64,000 nucleotides of DNA from Methylibium rhizosphaerae (GTDB lineage: Bacteria > Pseudomonadota > Gammaproteobacteria > Burkholderiales > Burkholderiaceae_C): the NCBI RefSeq assembly GCF_006386545.1, contig NZ_SWAR01000018.1, positions 41,364-105,363 on the forward strand, in the 5' to 3' direction. The notes under the pieces were generated by a model that saw nothing but the letters and a program-made list of their open reading frames with translations, ran no database searches and had not been told where the DNA came from. Made by a program: the position numbers and the translations under genes. How positions within the stretch are numbered: position 1 is the stretch's first letter; each line of letters opens with the position of its first letter. Positions 33,601 through 41,576 of the stretch are shown here, one piece after another.

Positions 33601-34260
33601 ATGACTGCCTTCCAAACCGCCGTGAAGTTCTTCCAGGACAGCGGCCTGTTCATCTACCCCAGCATCCTGATCATGGCGCTGGGCCTGGCCATCGCGATCG
33701 AGCGCTTCATGTTCCTCAATCGCGCGCGCAGCGAGAACCGCAAGCTGTGGGCCAAGGTGCTGCCGATGCTGCAGAACGGCCGCTTCAAGGACGTGCTGGG
33801 CATCACCTCCGAGTCCGACGCCGCCATCGGCAAGATCGTCACCAACGGCCTGCTGCGCATGCAAAGCCCCGGCCGCCGCGAAGACCTCGACGCCGCGATG
33901 GAGGAGGGCATGATGGAAATCGTGCCGCGCCTCGAGAAGCGCACCCACTACATCGCCACCTTCGCCAACGTGATCACGCTGGTGGGCCTGCTGGGCACCA
34001 TCATCGGCCTGATCAAGGGCTTCACCGCGGTGGCCCAGGTCAACCCGGCCGAAAAGGCCGAGCTGCTGTCGGCCTCGATCTCGATCGCGATGAACAACAC
34101 CGCCTTCGCGCTGATGGTGGCCATTCCCTTCCTGCTGATCCATGCCTTCCTGCAGGCCCGCACCAGCGAGATCGTCGACGGCCTGGAAGCCGCGAAGATC
34201 AGCTTCCTGAACCTGGTGCAGCGCCTGAAGGCCGAGCAGGGCGCTCCGGCCGCGCGTTGA
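33601..34260 (+). CDS. MotA/TolQ/ExbB-family proton channel protein (AglR-like)
   Basis: A 219-residue inner-membrane protein with three helices: about 16-36, 119-141 and 158-180. The core motifs TLVGLLGTIIGLIKGFTAVA and NNTAFALMVAIPFLLIHA include the two Thr that line the ion path in ExbB. In ExbB-type motors a pentamer of this subunit rotates or rocks around two ExbD helices. AGGAG at 33589-33593 gives 7-base spacing to ATG 33601; an ATG at 33598 is closer. Two ExbD genes follow, as in the Myxococcus AglRQS motor. Confidence 0.9.
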   Translation: MTAFQTAVKFFQDSGLFIYPSILIMALGLAIAIERFMFLNRARSENRKLWAKVLPMLQNGRFKDVLGITSESDAAIGKIVTNGLLRMQSPGRREDLDAAMEEGMMEIVPRLEKRTHYIATFANVITLVGLLGTIIGLIKGFTAVAQVNPAEKAELLSASISIAMNNTAFALMVAIPFLLIHAFLQARTSEIVDGLEAAKISFLNLVQRLKAEQGAPAAR

Positions 34261-34294
34261 TCCACATCCACGTCGCCTGCCGGAGGGGCCGACC

Positions 34295-34798
34295 ATGCGT
34301 GTAAGACGTCTGCGCAAACAGGTGGCGGAGCTCGAAGTCACCGCCTTCATCAACCTCATCGTCGTGCTGGTGCCGTTCCTGCTCTCCACGGCCGTGTTCA
34401 CGCGCCTGGCGGTGATGGACCTGTCGCTGCCGGCCCAGTCGTCGGGCGGCGCCGAGCAGCTGAAGGAAAACAACCTCAAGCTCGAAGTCGTGATCCGGCC
34501 CGACGCGATCGAGGTCGGTGACCGCATCGGCGGGCTGATCGAGCGCGTCCCGAACAACGACAAGGGCTACGACCTGAAGACGCTGTCCTCGATCATCCAG
34601 ATGCTCAAGGGCAAGTTCCCGAACCAGACCGACGCGACCGTGCTGGCCCAGCCCAACACCTCGTACGACGTGCTGGTGCAGGTGATGGACACGGTGCGCG
34701 AGAGCCACGTGGTGCAGGGCCCGAAGGTGACCCGCACCGAGCTCTTCCCCGACATCTCCATCGGCGACGCGCCGATCAGCCAGGGCGGCAAACCATGA
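34295..34798 (+). CDS. ExbD/TolR-like protein 1, transmembrane Asp replaced by Asn
   Basis: A 167-residue protein with one N-terminal helix (about 15-37) and a periplasmic ExbD-type domain. In the helix motif AFINLIVVLVPFLL the residue that aligns with the proton-carrying Asp of ExbD/TolR/MotB is Asn20 (codon AAC at 34352-34354). It can therefore not relay protons itself. The next gene encodes a second ExbD with the Asp intact, so the pair may form an asymmetric dimer inside the ExbB pentamer. GGAGG lies 8-12 bases before the ATG; the end overlaps the next start by 4 bases. Confidence 0.85.
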   Translation: MRVRRLRKQVAELEVTAFINLIVVLVPFLLSTAVFTRLAVMDLSLPAQSSGGAEQLKENNLKLEVVIRPDAIEVGDRIGGLIERVPNNDKGYDLKTLSSIIQMLKGKFPNQTDATVLAQPNTSYDVLVQVMDTVRESHVVQGPKVTRTELFPDISIGDAPISQGGKP

Positions 34799-35289
34799 CG
34801 CTCACACCGCTGCAGAAGCGTGCCGAGCGCAAGGCGCGCAACCACCAGGGGCTCGACATGAACCTGGTGTCGCTGATCGACATCTTCACGATCCTGATCT
34901 TCTTCCTGCTCTCCAGCGCCACCGGCGTCGAGCTGCTGCCCAGCCCCAAGGCGGTGAAGCTGCCCGAGTCGTTTGCCGACAAGAGCCCGAAGGAAACCAT
35001 CATCGTGGCGGTCAATGCCGAGGAGATCATCGTCGACGGCCGCAAGGTGGCCTCGGTGGCGGAGGTGATGGCCGCCAAGGGTGACCTGATCCCGGGCCTG
35101 AAGGCCGAGCTCGACTTGTTGAACAGCACGCGCCAGGTGGTGCTCGAGAAGAACAAGGAGCAGACCAAGGCCATCACGATCATGGGCGACAAGGACATCC
35201 CCTACCAGCTGCTGCGCAAGGTCATGTACACCAGCGCACGCGCGAACTTCAGCGACGTGTCGTTTGCGGTTCGCAGGAAGGACGCATGA
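34795..35289 (+). CDS. ExbD/TolR-like protein 2 with intact proton-path Asp
   Basis: A 164-residue protein with one transmembrane helix (about 24-42). The motif MNLVSLIDIFTILIFFLL has Asp29 at the conserved proton-carrying place. The C-terminal periplasmic domain ends in a typical ExbD region (ITIMGDKDIPYQLLRKVMYT). With ExbB and ExbD1 it should form a proton-driven motor for the AgmX/PglI protein that follows. The start overlaps the ExbD1 stop by 4 bases, which favours equal synthesis of the two ExbD forms. Confidence 0.9.
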   Translation: MTLTPLQKRAERKARNHQGLDMNLVSLIDIFTILIFFLLSSATGVELLPSPKAVKLPESFADKSPKETIIVAVNAEEIIVDGRKVASVAEVMAAKGDLIPGLKAELDLLNSTRQVVLEKNKEQTKAITIMGDKDIPYQLLRKVMYTSARANFSDVSFAVRRKDA

Positions 35290-35395
35290 GGCGCCTCATG
35301 AAGCATTCAATGCACGGGCGCCTGCGGGCCGCCGCGCCGGGCCGCTCACGAGCAAGGCCCGCCCCCCCGACGTACCCGGCGAGCGGGGTGTTGCC

Positions 35396-36496
35396 ATGAC
35401 ATCCCTGGCTGTGTCGTTTCGTGCGCCGGTACTGCCGTGGGCATATTCGGAAGACGACGAAAAGCGCTTCAAGCGCATCCTCAACCGCGTGCTCATCGCT
35501 GCGGTGCTGCTGTGCCTGCTGATGCTGTTGTGGCCCAGGCCGCAGGTCGACCGCGCGCAGCCGCAGGAGCTGCCGCCGCGCCTGGCCAAGCTGCTGCTCG
35601 ACAAGGAGCCGCCGGCGCCGCCGCCACCCAAGCCGGTGGCGAAGCAGGAGGCGCAGCCCAAGGACGCCAAGCCCGAGCCCAGCACCAACAAGCCCGACCC
35701 GGCCAGGCCCGAGCCTCCCAAGGCGGCCGTGGCGCCCGAAGCACGGCGGCCCATCGCCGGCCTGCCGCCCGGTGAAAAGACCCTCGACAACGCGCGCCGC
35801 AAGGCCGCCGGCGTGGGCCTGCTCGCCATGAGCGACCAGCTGGCCGAGCTGCGCGGCGCGCCGGCGGCGGTGCAGCTCAAGCAGGACATCAAGCAGGGCC
35901 CCGGCGTGGGCACCGGCGTGGGTGTCGGCGTGGGCGCCGGCAAGGACCCGGGCCTGCCCGACCGTTCGCTCATCACCTCCAACGCCACCGGCGGCTCGGG
36001 CGGCATCAACACCGCCGCCTACAGCCGCAACACCGGTGGCGGCGGCCTCGCCGGCCGTGCCACCACGCTGGTCGAAGGCGTGGCCGGCGGCGGTGGCGGC
36101 GGCGGCCCGGGCGGCGGCGGCGTGCGCGGCGGCAAGGGCGACGGCACCGGCACCGGAGCGGGCGGCGGCAAGGGCGGCAACGTGCAGCGCGACGGCAGCG
36201 GCAAGGCCTCGCGTTCGCTCGAGGAGATCAAGCTGGTGTTCGAGCGCAACAAGGGTGCCATCTATGCGATCTACAACCGTGCGCTGCGCGAGGACCCCAC
36301 GCTGCAGGGCAAGGTGGTGATCGCGCTCAAGATCGCGCCGGCCGGCAACGTGATCGACTGCCGCATCGTGTCGAGCGAACTGAAGTCGCCCGAACTCGAG
36401 AGCAAGCTGCTGGCGCGCATCCGCCAGTTCGACTTCGGCGCCAAGGACGTCAACCAGATGGACGTCAACTGGCCGGTGGACTTCCTGCCTTCGTGA
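35396..36496 (+). CDS. TonB-like energy transducer with AgmX/PglI C-terminal domain
   Basis: A 366-residue protein with a single inner-membrane helix (about 31-46), a Pro/Lys/Glu-rich periplasm-spanning region (about 60-125), a Gly-rich flexible region (about 180-265) and a C-terminal AgmX/PglI domain (about 272-366: FERNKGAIYAIYNRALRE, GKVVIALKIAPAGNV). The family is named after Myxococcus gliding proteins GltJ (AgmX) and GltG (PglI), which carry force from the AglRQS motor to the outer membrane. The start at 35396 follows GCGGGG; the 106 bases before it are non-coding. Last gene of the operon. Confidence 0.85.
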   Translation: MTSLAVSFRAPVLPWAYSEDDEKRFKRILNRVLIAAVLLCLLMLLWPRPQVDRAQPQELPPRLAKLLLDKEPPAPPPPKPVAKQEAQPKDAKPEPSTNKPDPARPEPPKAAVAPEARRPIAGLPPGEKTLDNARRKAAGVGLLAMSDQLAELRGAPAAVQLKQDIKQGPGVGTGVGVGVGAGKDPGLPDRSLITSNATGGSGGINTAAYSRNTGGGGLAGRATTLVEGVAGGGGGGGPGGGGVRGGKGDGTGTGAGGGKGGNVQRDGSGKASRSLEEIKLVFERNKGAIYAIYNRALREDPTLQGKVVIALKIAPAGNVIDCRIVSSELKSPELESKLLARIRQFDFGAKDVNQMDVNWPVDFLPS

Positions 36497-36503
36497 TTGG
36501 GTA

Positions 36504-36538
36504 GTGACTGGTGACTGGTGACTGGTGATCGGTCACTG
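36504..36538. repeat. Heptamer tandem repeat at a convergent gene end
   Basis: Three perfect GTGACTG units (36504-36524) are followed by the variants GTGATCG and GTCACTG. AGTGAC at 36503-36508 is complementary to GTCACT at 36532-36537, so the run can also fold back. It lies between the AgmX/PglI stop and the HAD stop and overlaps the last HAD codons by a few bases. Terminator function is possible but there is no T-run. Confidence 0.75.
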
Positions 36539-37249
36539 GTCATTTCCAAAGGGAAGCACCGCCTCCAGCGAACGTATCGAGGCCCGGCCGCCTTCCCCGT
36601 GGCAACCGCCGCGGTCGAGCAGCAGGGCCTGCAGCCCGGCGTTCAGCGCGGCGTCGTAGTCCAGCAGCGGCGAGTCGCCCACCATCAGGGCGTGCCCGCT
36701 GTCCATGCCGAAGCGTCCGACCACCGAGTGGAAGGCCTGCGGCAGCGGCTTGCTGAAGCCCTGTTCCTCGCCGATGGCCACATGGTCCACCAGCTCGGCG
36801 AGACCGGTGGCCTTGAGCTTGCGCCGCTGGCCGTCCGACGGGCCGTTGGTGAGGATGGCGGTGCGGACGTCGCGCTCGCGCAGCTGAGCCAGCACCGGCA
36901 GCACGTCGTCGTACAGCAGCGGCGTGTCGTTGACCACGTCCATGAACAGCGTGTTGAGCCGGATCACCAGCTCGTCGCTGGCCACCACGCCCAGCGTGTC
37001 GAACGGCTCGCGAAAGCGCCGGGCCCGGTACTCGGCGCGGGTGAGCTTGCCCTGCTCGAACAAGGCGAACAACGCACGATCGACCGGCGGGCAGGCCTGC
37101 AGGTAGGCCTGTGCGTCGATGCCTTCCTGCTCCAGCAGCTTGCCCATCTGCGCATAGGCGGTCTGCCGCGTGGTCGCGAAGTCGATCAGCGTGTCGTCGA
37201 GGTCGAAGATGACGAGCTTCGTGGGCATGGTTCTTTCGTGCTGGTCCAT
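36533..37249 (-). CDS. HAD-superfamily hydrolase (YjjG/nucleotidase-like)
   Basis: A 238-residue cytosolic phosphatase. Motif I is FDLDDTLID with the nucleophile Asp, motif II is ILTNGPSD, motif III Lys is in GFSKPLPQ and motif IV is MVGDSPLLDYD. The helical cap fits the C1 group of YjjG-type nucleotide or sugar phosphatases. Two starts are possible, 37249 and MPTKLVIF at 37228; neither has a strong Shine-Dalgarno. It lies 3 bases after the SUMF1-like gene, so they are co-transcribed with the sulfotransferase. Substrate unknown. Confidence 0.88.
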   Translation of the reverse strand: MDQHERTMPTKLVIFDLDDTLIDFATTRQTAYAQMGKLLEQEGIDAQAYLQACPPVDRALFALFEQGKLTRAEYRARRFREPFDTLGVVASDELVIRLNTLFMDVVNDTPLLYDDVLPVLAQLRERDVRTAILTNGPSDGQRRKLKATGLAELVDHVAIGEEQGFSKPLPQAFHSVVGRFGMDSGHALMVGDSPLLDYDAALNAGLQALLLDRGGCHGEGGRASIRSLEAVLPFGNDQ

Positions 37250-37252
37250 CGC

Positions 37253-37912
37253 TCAGTTGTCCCACACCGGCCGCAGGCCGATGGTGGTGGTGCCCAGCCG
37301 CGCCCACTTGCCGCGGCGCGCGGCGATCGTGAGGTGGCTGGCGTCCTTGCTCCAGGCGCCGCCCTTGGCCACCCGCTCCATTCCCGCCGGCCCGCACGGG
37401 TCCTGGCACCACTCGCTCAGGTTGCCGGCCAGGTCGTAGAGGCCGAGTTCACTGGGCGGGAAGCGGCCCACCGGGGTGGTGCCGCCGTAGTGCTCGTCAT
37501 AGTTCGCGAGCGCCTCGCTGGGCGCCGAGTCGCCCCACGGATAGGCCCGTTCCGCGCGGTTGTTCGACGCGAAGCGCTCCCATTCCTGCTCTGTGGGCAG
37601 GCGTGCACCGAGCCCGTCGCACAGCAGCTGCGCGCCGGCCCAGCTGATGCCCCAGGCCGGATGCATGTCCCAGGCCGGCGCGCAGGTCCAGCGGTCGTTC
37701 TCGAGGTCGTAGACGAGCGGCTGCCGGGGGTTGTGCACGTTGACGAAGCGGTAGGTCCACGGGCCTTCAGCCGGCACGCGCAATTCGTTGAGCAGCAGCA
37801 CCGCCAGGCCGCAGGTGACCAGCGTGGAGGCCACCCGCAGCGGGCGCGGCTGGCCGTGCGGCATGAACCGCACGGCGGTGTCGAGATAGCGTTGGATGGC
37901 GTGCGGCTGCAT
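37253..37912 (-). CDS. SUMF1/FGE-like protein lacking catalytic cysteines
   Basis: A 219-residue protein with an N-terminal hydrophobic segment (about 28-45) and an FGE-sulfatase fold (about 55-215): WGISWAGAQLLCDGLGARLPTEQEWE, GLYDLAGNLSEWCQDP and a final GLRPVW. The Cys pair used by formylglycine-generating enzymes is absent: the RGGSWxC region reads KGGAWSKDASHL. So it should not convert sulfatase Cys; it may be a binding or structural protein. No sulfatase gene is nearby. It sits between the sulfotransferase (15 bases upstream) and the HAD gene. Confidence 0.85.
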   Translation of the reverse strand: MQPHAIQRYLDTAVRFMPHGQPRPLRVASTLVTCGLAVLLLNELRVPAEGPWTYRFVNVHNPRQPLVYDLENDRWTCAPAWDMHPAWGISWAGAQLLCDGLGARLPTEQEWERFASNNRAERAYPWGDSAPSEALANYDEHYGGTTPVGRFPPSELGLYDLAGNLSEWCQDPCGPAGMERVAKGGAWSKDASHLTIAARRGKWARLGTTTIGLRPVWDN

Positions 37913-37927
37913 GGTGGAGCGGGCGTC

Positions 37928-38866
37928 TCAGGCAGCCTGCTCGCCGCGCTGACGGGCGCCGGCATGGCCCGCGGCGTGAAGCACGTCGTCGATCACTTGC
38001 AGCTGATCGGCGCTCAGGTCGCGACGCCAGCGCTCGTCGACCGACTCGCGCGTGCGGAAGGACGAGAAGGTGCCGCCGCGGCTGACGCGCTGCCGGTCCC
38101 GCAGGAAGTCCATCTGGCGAGGGTGCGGCGCCACCCCCAGCAGCGCCGACAGCGATTCGAGGCCACGCGCCGGCTCTCGCGTCAGCGCTTCGAGATGCAG
38201 CGTCCTGTGCTCGAACAGGCCGAGCGTGCGGCGGGCGATCTCGTAGCGCACCGCGATGCTCTTGGCCGCCGTTTCGGCGGCACGCAGCTCCGGCCCGCTG
38301 TTGGCGCCCAGGCGGCTGCGGTAGCCGGGGAAGTACCGGGCGAAGGTCGCCGGCACCAGCTCGTCGTATCGCCACAGGGCGGTCAGGCTGCTTCGCAGCA
38401 CCGACGAGACGATCTCGCGCGCGTCGCGCTGCAGGAACACGACCTTGAGCGTCGGCATGAAGGCCTTGAGCCATTCGAGCTTGCCGAACAGCACCGTCTC
38501 CTTGAAGCCGATGACACGCGCGGTGTTCGACTGGAGCAGGTAGGCCCTGAATTCGAAGAGGAAGTCGCGCAGGTCGGGCTTGTCGGCGATCGACGGGTGC
38601 AGGGACTGCGAGTCGAACGAGCCGGCCGGCCAGTGCGCGAGGTCGCAGCCGCGGAAGAAGCCCGTCTGCATGGACAGGGGCTCGTTGAGGCACTCGATGC
38701 CCGGGTGCGCCTGCAGCAGGTCGTTCAGGAAGTTCGAACCCGAGCGGTGATGCGCAAGCACCAGGAACGGAGCGCGGCTGTCAGGAGACGGGGCGTTCAT
38801 CTCGTTTGGGGGATTCGGAGCATTCGGCGTGCCCGCCATTGCGCCCAGAGTCTGACGCATTGCCAT
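37928..38866 (-). CDS. Sulfotransferase family protein
   Basis: A 312-residue protein with the PAPS-binding elements of sulfotransferases: HHRSGSNFLNDLL (5'-phosphosulfate loop, near 40) and VVFLQRDAREIVSSVLRS (3'-phosphate site, near 142-160). It transfers sulfate from PAPS to an unknown carbohydrate, lipid or small molecule. No signal peptide. The start at 38866 has AAGGG at good spacing; MNAPSPDS at 38800 is an alternative. An APS kinase gene that would supply PAPS lies at 43985. It heads a three-gene minus-strand unit. Confidence 0.85.
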   Translation of the reverse strand: MAMRQTLGAMAGTPNAPNPPNEMNAPSPDSRAPFLVLAHHRSGSNFLNDLLQAHPGIECLNEPLSMQTGFFRGCDLAHWPAGSFDSQSLHPSIADKPDLRDFLFEFRAYLLQSNTARVIGFKETVLFGKLEWLKAFMPTLKVVFLQRDAREIVSSVLRSSLTALWRYDELVPATFARYFPGYRSRLGANSGPELRAAETAAKSIAVRYEIARRTLGLFEHRTLHLEALTREPARGLESLSALLGVAPHPRQMDFLRDRQRVSRGGTFSSFRTRESVDERWRRDLSADQLQVIDDVLHAAGHAGARQRGEQAA

Positions 38867-39023
38867 CGGTAACCCTTACAAAGAAAGGGGTGCTGTAAGC
38901 CCTTACAGGTTTGCCGCGGCGATGCGCGCCGCTACGCTTGCCCGAAATGCTCCAAGCCCATGATGTTGTGGCGGATTCCGGACTGCGGCATAAGTGCGCG
39001 TCGTACTGCAGGAGGGGGGTGAA

Positions 39024-40070
39024 GTGACGGACGTTCCACCCGAGGCCGGCAACCGGCGCGGTAGTTTCCTGCGCTGGGCCGCACTGGCCGCCTTGTTGGC
39101 CGCCGTGGCGGCGGCTGCGTTCTGGTTCGCCCGATCGCCCTCGCGCTCCGGTGCTGGCGGGCCGCCCGAGAAGCTGACCATCGCGTTGTCGACCACGCCG
39201 CATGCAGCCTTGCTGCACCTGGCGCACGCCAAGGGTTTCCTTGCGCGTCATGGGCTGGACGTCACCCTCAAGCCGGTGAGTCACGGCAAGGCGGCGCTCG
39301 ACCTGCTGGCCCAGGGCCAGGCCGACCTGGCCGCCGCTGCCGAAGTGCCCTTCGTGATCTCGGTGCTCAACGGCGAGCCGTTGGGCATCGCGGCCACGGT
39401 GCTCAGCGTGTCGAGCGAAATGGCCATCGTCGCGCGCCGCGATCGGGCCATCGCACAACCGGCCGACCTGCTGGGCAAGCGTGTGGGCGTGACCTTCGGC
39501 ACCAGCGGCGAGTACTTCCTGTGGGCCTTCCTCACCCACTACAAGCTGGCGCCCGAGCGGGTGTCGCTGGTCGATGTGGCGCCAGGGCAGATGACCGAGC
39601 GGCTGACCGGCGGTGCCATCGACGCCGCATCGACCTGGGAGCCGCTGCGCACACGGGTGCAGGAGGCGCTGGGGCCGCAGGGACTGTCCTTCAGCGAGTC
39701 GAACGCCTACACCGTGACCCATGTCGTGGTCGGGCGCAACGACTTCCTCAAGCAGCGCTCGCAGGCCATCGAGAAGCTCGTGCGGGCCCTGCTCGAAACC
39801 GAGCGCTTCGTCAGGGACCAGCCGCAGGAGGCCCTGGCACTGGCCGCGGCCCAGCTCAAGCTCGACGTTGGCTCATTGCGGCCCGTCTGGCAGGAACTCG
39901 AGTTCCGCGTCGACCTGCGCCAGTCGCAGCTCATCACGCTTGAAGACCAGGCCCGCTGGGCCATTGCGCGCGGCTATTCGAAGAAGCAGCCGGTACCCAA
40001 CTTCCTCCAGCATCTGTACCTTGGTGCGCTGCTGGCCGTGTCGCCCGAGCGGGTGACGGTGGTGCACTAG
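39024..40070 (+). CDS. Membrane-anchored NitT/TauT-type solute-binding protein, no transporter partner
   Basis: A 348-residue protein. An N-terminal helix (about 15-37) follows a polar leader and lacks a good cleavage site, so it is probably a membrane anchor. The rest is an SsuA/TauA/NrtA-like binding domain: KLTIALSTTPHAALLHLAHAKGFL, HGKAALDLLAQGQADLAAA, GVTFGTSGEYFLWAF (in parts). No permease or ATPase is adjacent; a histidine kinase gene starts 27 bases on. It may be the ligand sensor of that kinase. GTG start at 39024 with GGAGGGGGG just upstream. Confidence 0.82.
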   Translation: MTDVPPEAGNRRGSFLRWAALAALLAAVAAAAFWFARSPSRSGAGGPPEKLTIALSTTPHAALLHLAHAKGFLARHGLDVTLKPVSHGKAALDLLAQGQADLAAAAEVPFVISVLNGEPLGIAATVLSVSSEMAIVARRDRAIAQPADLLGKRVGVTFGTSGEYFLWAFLTHYKLAPERVSLVDVAPGQMTERLTGGAIDAASTWEPLRTRVQEALGPQGLSFSESNAYTVTHVVVGRNDFLKQRSQAIEKLVRALLETERFVRDQPQEALALAAAQLKLDVGSLRPVWQELEFRVDLRQSQLITLEDQARWAIARGYSKKQPVPNFLQHLYLGALLAVSPERVTVVH

Positions 40071-40097
40071 GCACCCGGGCAATCGGGCCATCCGCAG

Positions 40098-41576
40098 ATG
40101 AAGATCAGCACCAAGGCGAAGCTTGCGAGCGCGACGGCCTTCGTATCGATCGGCCTGATCGCCGCGATGATCTGGTGGGCCAACGCCGAGATGCAGCATG
40201 CGGCGCAGCAGCGCCGGCAGGCCAGCAGCATCGTCAAGGCGCTGGACGACCTGCGGCTGGTGACCTTCGAGTTCGTGCTGCACCGGCATGAGCGGGCCCA
40301 GGTGCAGCATCGCGGCGTGTCCCAGCGGCTCGACCAGCTGCTGGCCGAGAGCACCTTCACCGACCCCGAGCCGGCCGCCACGCTGGAGGCCCTGCGCGAG
40401 CGCAGCGTGCAGACGCGCCGCATCTTCGACGAGTTCGTGGCGCCGCCGTCGGCACCCGGCGAAGCGGCGCAGGCCGAGGCGCGCCGCTTCGAGGCCCAGC
40501 TCGGCAGCCGGCTGCTGATCCTGCAGCAGGAGAGCCTGGCCGACGCGTTCCGCCTCATCGACTATTCGACCGAGCGCATCAATGCGGCGCAGACCCGCGT
40601 GGTGCTGGTCATCGCCGGCGGGCTCGCGCTGATCGCGCTCACCATGGCCGGCGTCGCCTGGTTCATCCACCGCAGCGTGCTGGTGCCGGTGCGCCGCCTC
40701 GAGCAGGCCACCCGCGAGGTGGCCTCGGGCAACTGGAACTTCAAGCTCGACAGCGGCAGCCGCGACGAGATCGGGCAGACCTCGCGCCATTTCGACGCGA
40801 TGACGCAGGCACTGCGCGAATCGTTCGCGCAGATCGAGCGCAAGAACGACGAGCTCGCCGCGCTGAACAAGGAGATGGAGGCGTTCAGCTATTCGGTGTC
40901 GCACGACCTGCGCAGCCCGCTGCGCAGCATGGACGGTTTTTCCCTCGCGCTGATCGAGGACTACGGCGACAAGCTCGACGACGAGGCGAAGGACTACCTG
41001 CAGCGCATCCGCAACGCCAGCCAGCGCATGGGGCGCCTCATCGACGAGCTGCTGGGCCTGTCGCGCGTCACGCGCGCCGAGCTGTCGCTGCGGGCGGTCA
41101 ACCTGAGCGCCATCGCGCGCGAGATCGCCGAGTCGCTGCAGCAGCAGCAGCCTCAGCGCAAGGTGCGCTGGCAGATCGAGGACGGCATCACGGTGCAGGC
41201 CGACAGCGCGCTGATGCACATCGCGATGCAGAACCTGCTGGAGAACGCGTGGAAGTTCACCGGCAAGACGCAAGACCCGGAAATCCGTGTCGGAACCATC
41301 GAACGCAACGGCAAAAAGGACTGCTTCGTGGCCGACAACGGCGTAGGCTTCGACATGGCCTACGCCGACCGGCTGTTCGGCGCCTTCCAGCGGCTGCATC
41401 ACGAGAACGAGTTCGCGGGCACCGGCATCGGCCTGGCCATCGTGCAGCGCATCTTCCGCCGCCATGAAGGGCAGATCTGGGTGGAGGCGCAGCCGGGGCG
41501 CGGCGCCACGTTCTTCTTCAACCTGAAGGACTCAGGGGAATCGAACCATGAACGACAAGGACATCCTGCTCGTTGA
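40098..41576 (+). CDS. Membrane sensor histidine kinase (HAMP, HisKA, HATPase)
   Basis: A 492-residue kinase with two transmembrane helices (about 10-28 and 168-190) around a helical periplasmic sensor (about 30-165), a HAMP linker (about 190-243), a coiled coil, a HisKA domain with phospho-acceptor His269 in SVSHDLRSPL, and an ATPase domain with NLLENAWKF, DNGVGFD and GTGIGLA. The 3' end overlaps the response regulator gene by 29 bases. The C-terminal kinase part resembles phytochrome-type kinases that pair with Rcp1-like regulators. It may read ligand state from the adjacent binding protein. Confidence 0.9.
   Translation: MKISTKAKLASATAFVSIGLIAAMIWWANAEMQHAAQQRRQASSIVKALDDLRLVTFEFVLHRHERAQVQHRGVSQRLDQLLAESTFTDPEPAATLEALRERSVQTRRIFDEFVAPPSAPGEAAQAEARRFEAQLGSRLLILQQESLADAFRLIDYSTERINAAQTRVVLVIAGGLALIALTMAGVAWFIHRSVLVPVRRLEQATREVASGNWNFKLDSGSRDEIGQTSRHFDAMTQALRESFAQIERKNDELAALNKEMEAFSYSVSHDLRSPLRSMDGFSLALIEDYGDKLDDEAKDYLQRIRNASQRMGRLIDELLGLSRVTRAELSLRAVNLSAIAREIAESLQQQQPQRKVRWQIEDGITVQADSALMHIAMQNLLENAWKFTGKTQDPEIRVGTIERNGKKDCFVADNGVGFDMAYADRLFGAFQRLHHENEFAGTGIGLAIVQRIFRRHEGQIWVEAQPGRGATFFFNLKDSGESNHERQGHPAR

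Noticed and set aside
33232..36496. Ordinary TonB-ExbB-ExbD iron uptake system
   Set aside because: There are two ExbD genes, an AgmX/PglI domain instead of a TonB C-terminal domain, and no TonB-dependent receptor or iron gene nearby.
36504..36545. CRISPR-like repeat array
   Set aside because: The units are contiguous heptamers without spacers; this is a minisatellite.
37253..37912. Formylglycine-generating enzyme
   Set aside because: The catalytic cysteines are missing and no sulfatase gene is nearby.
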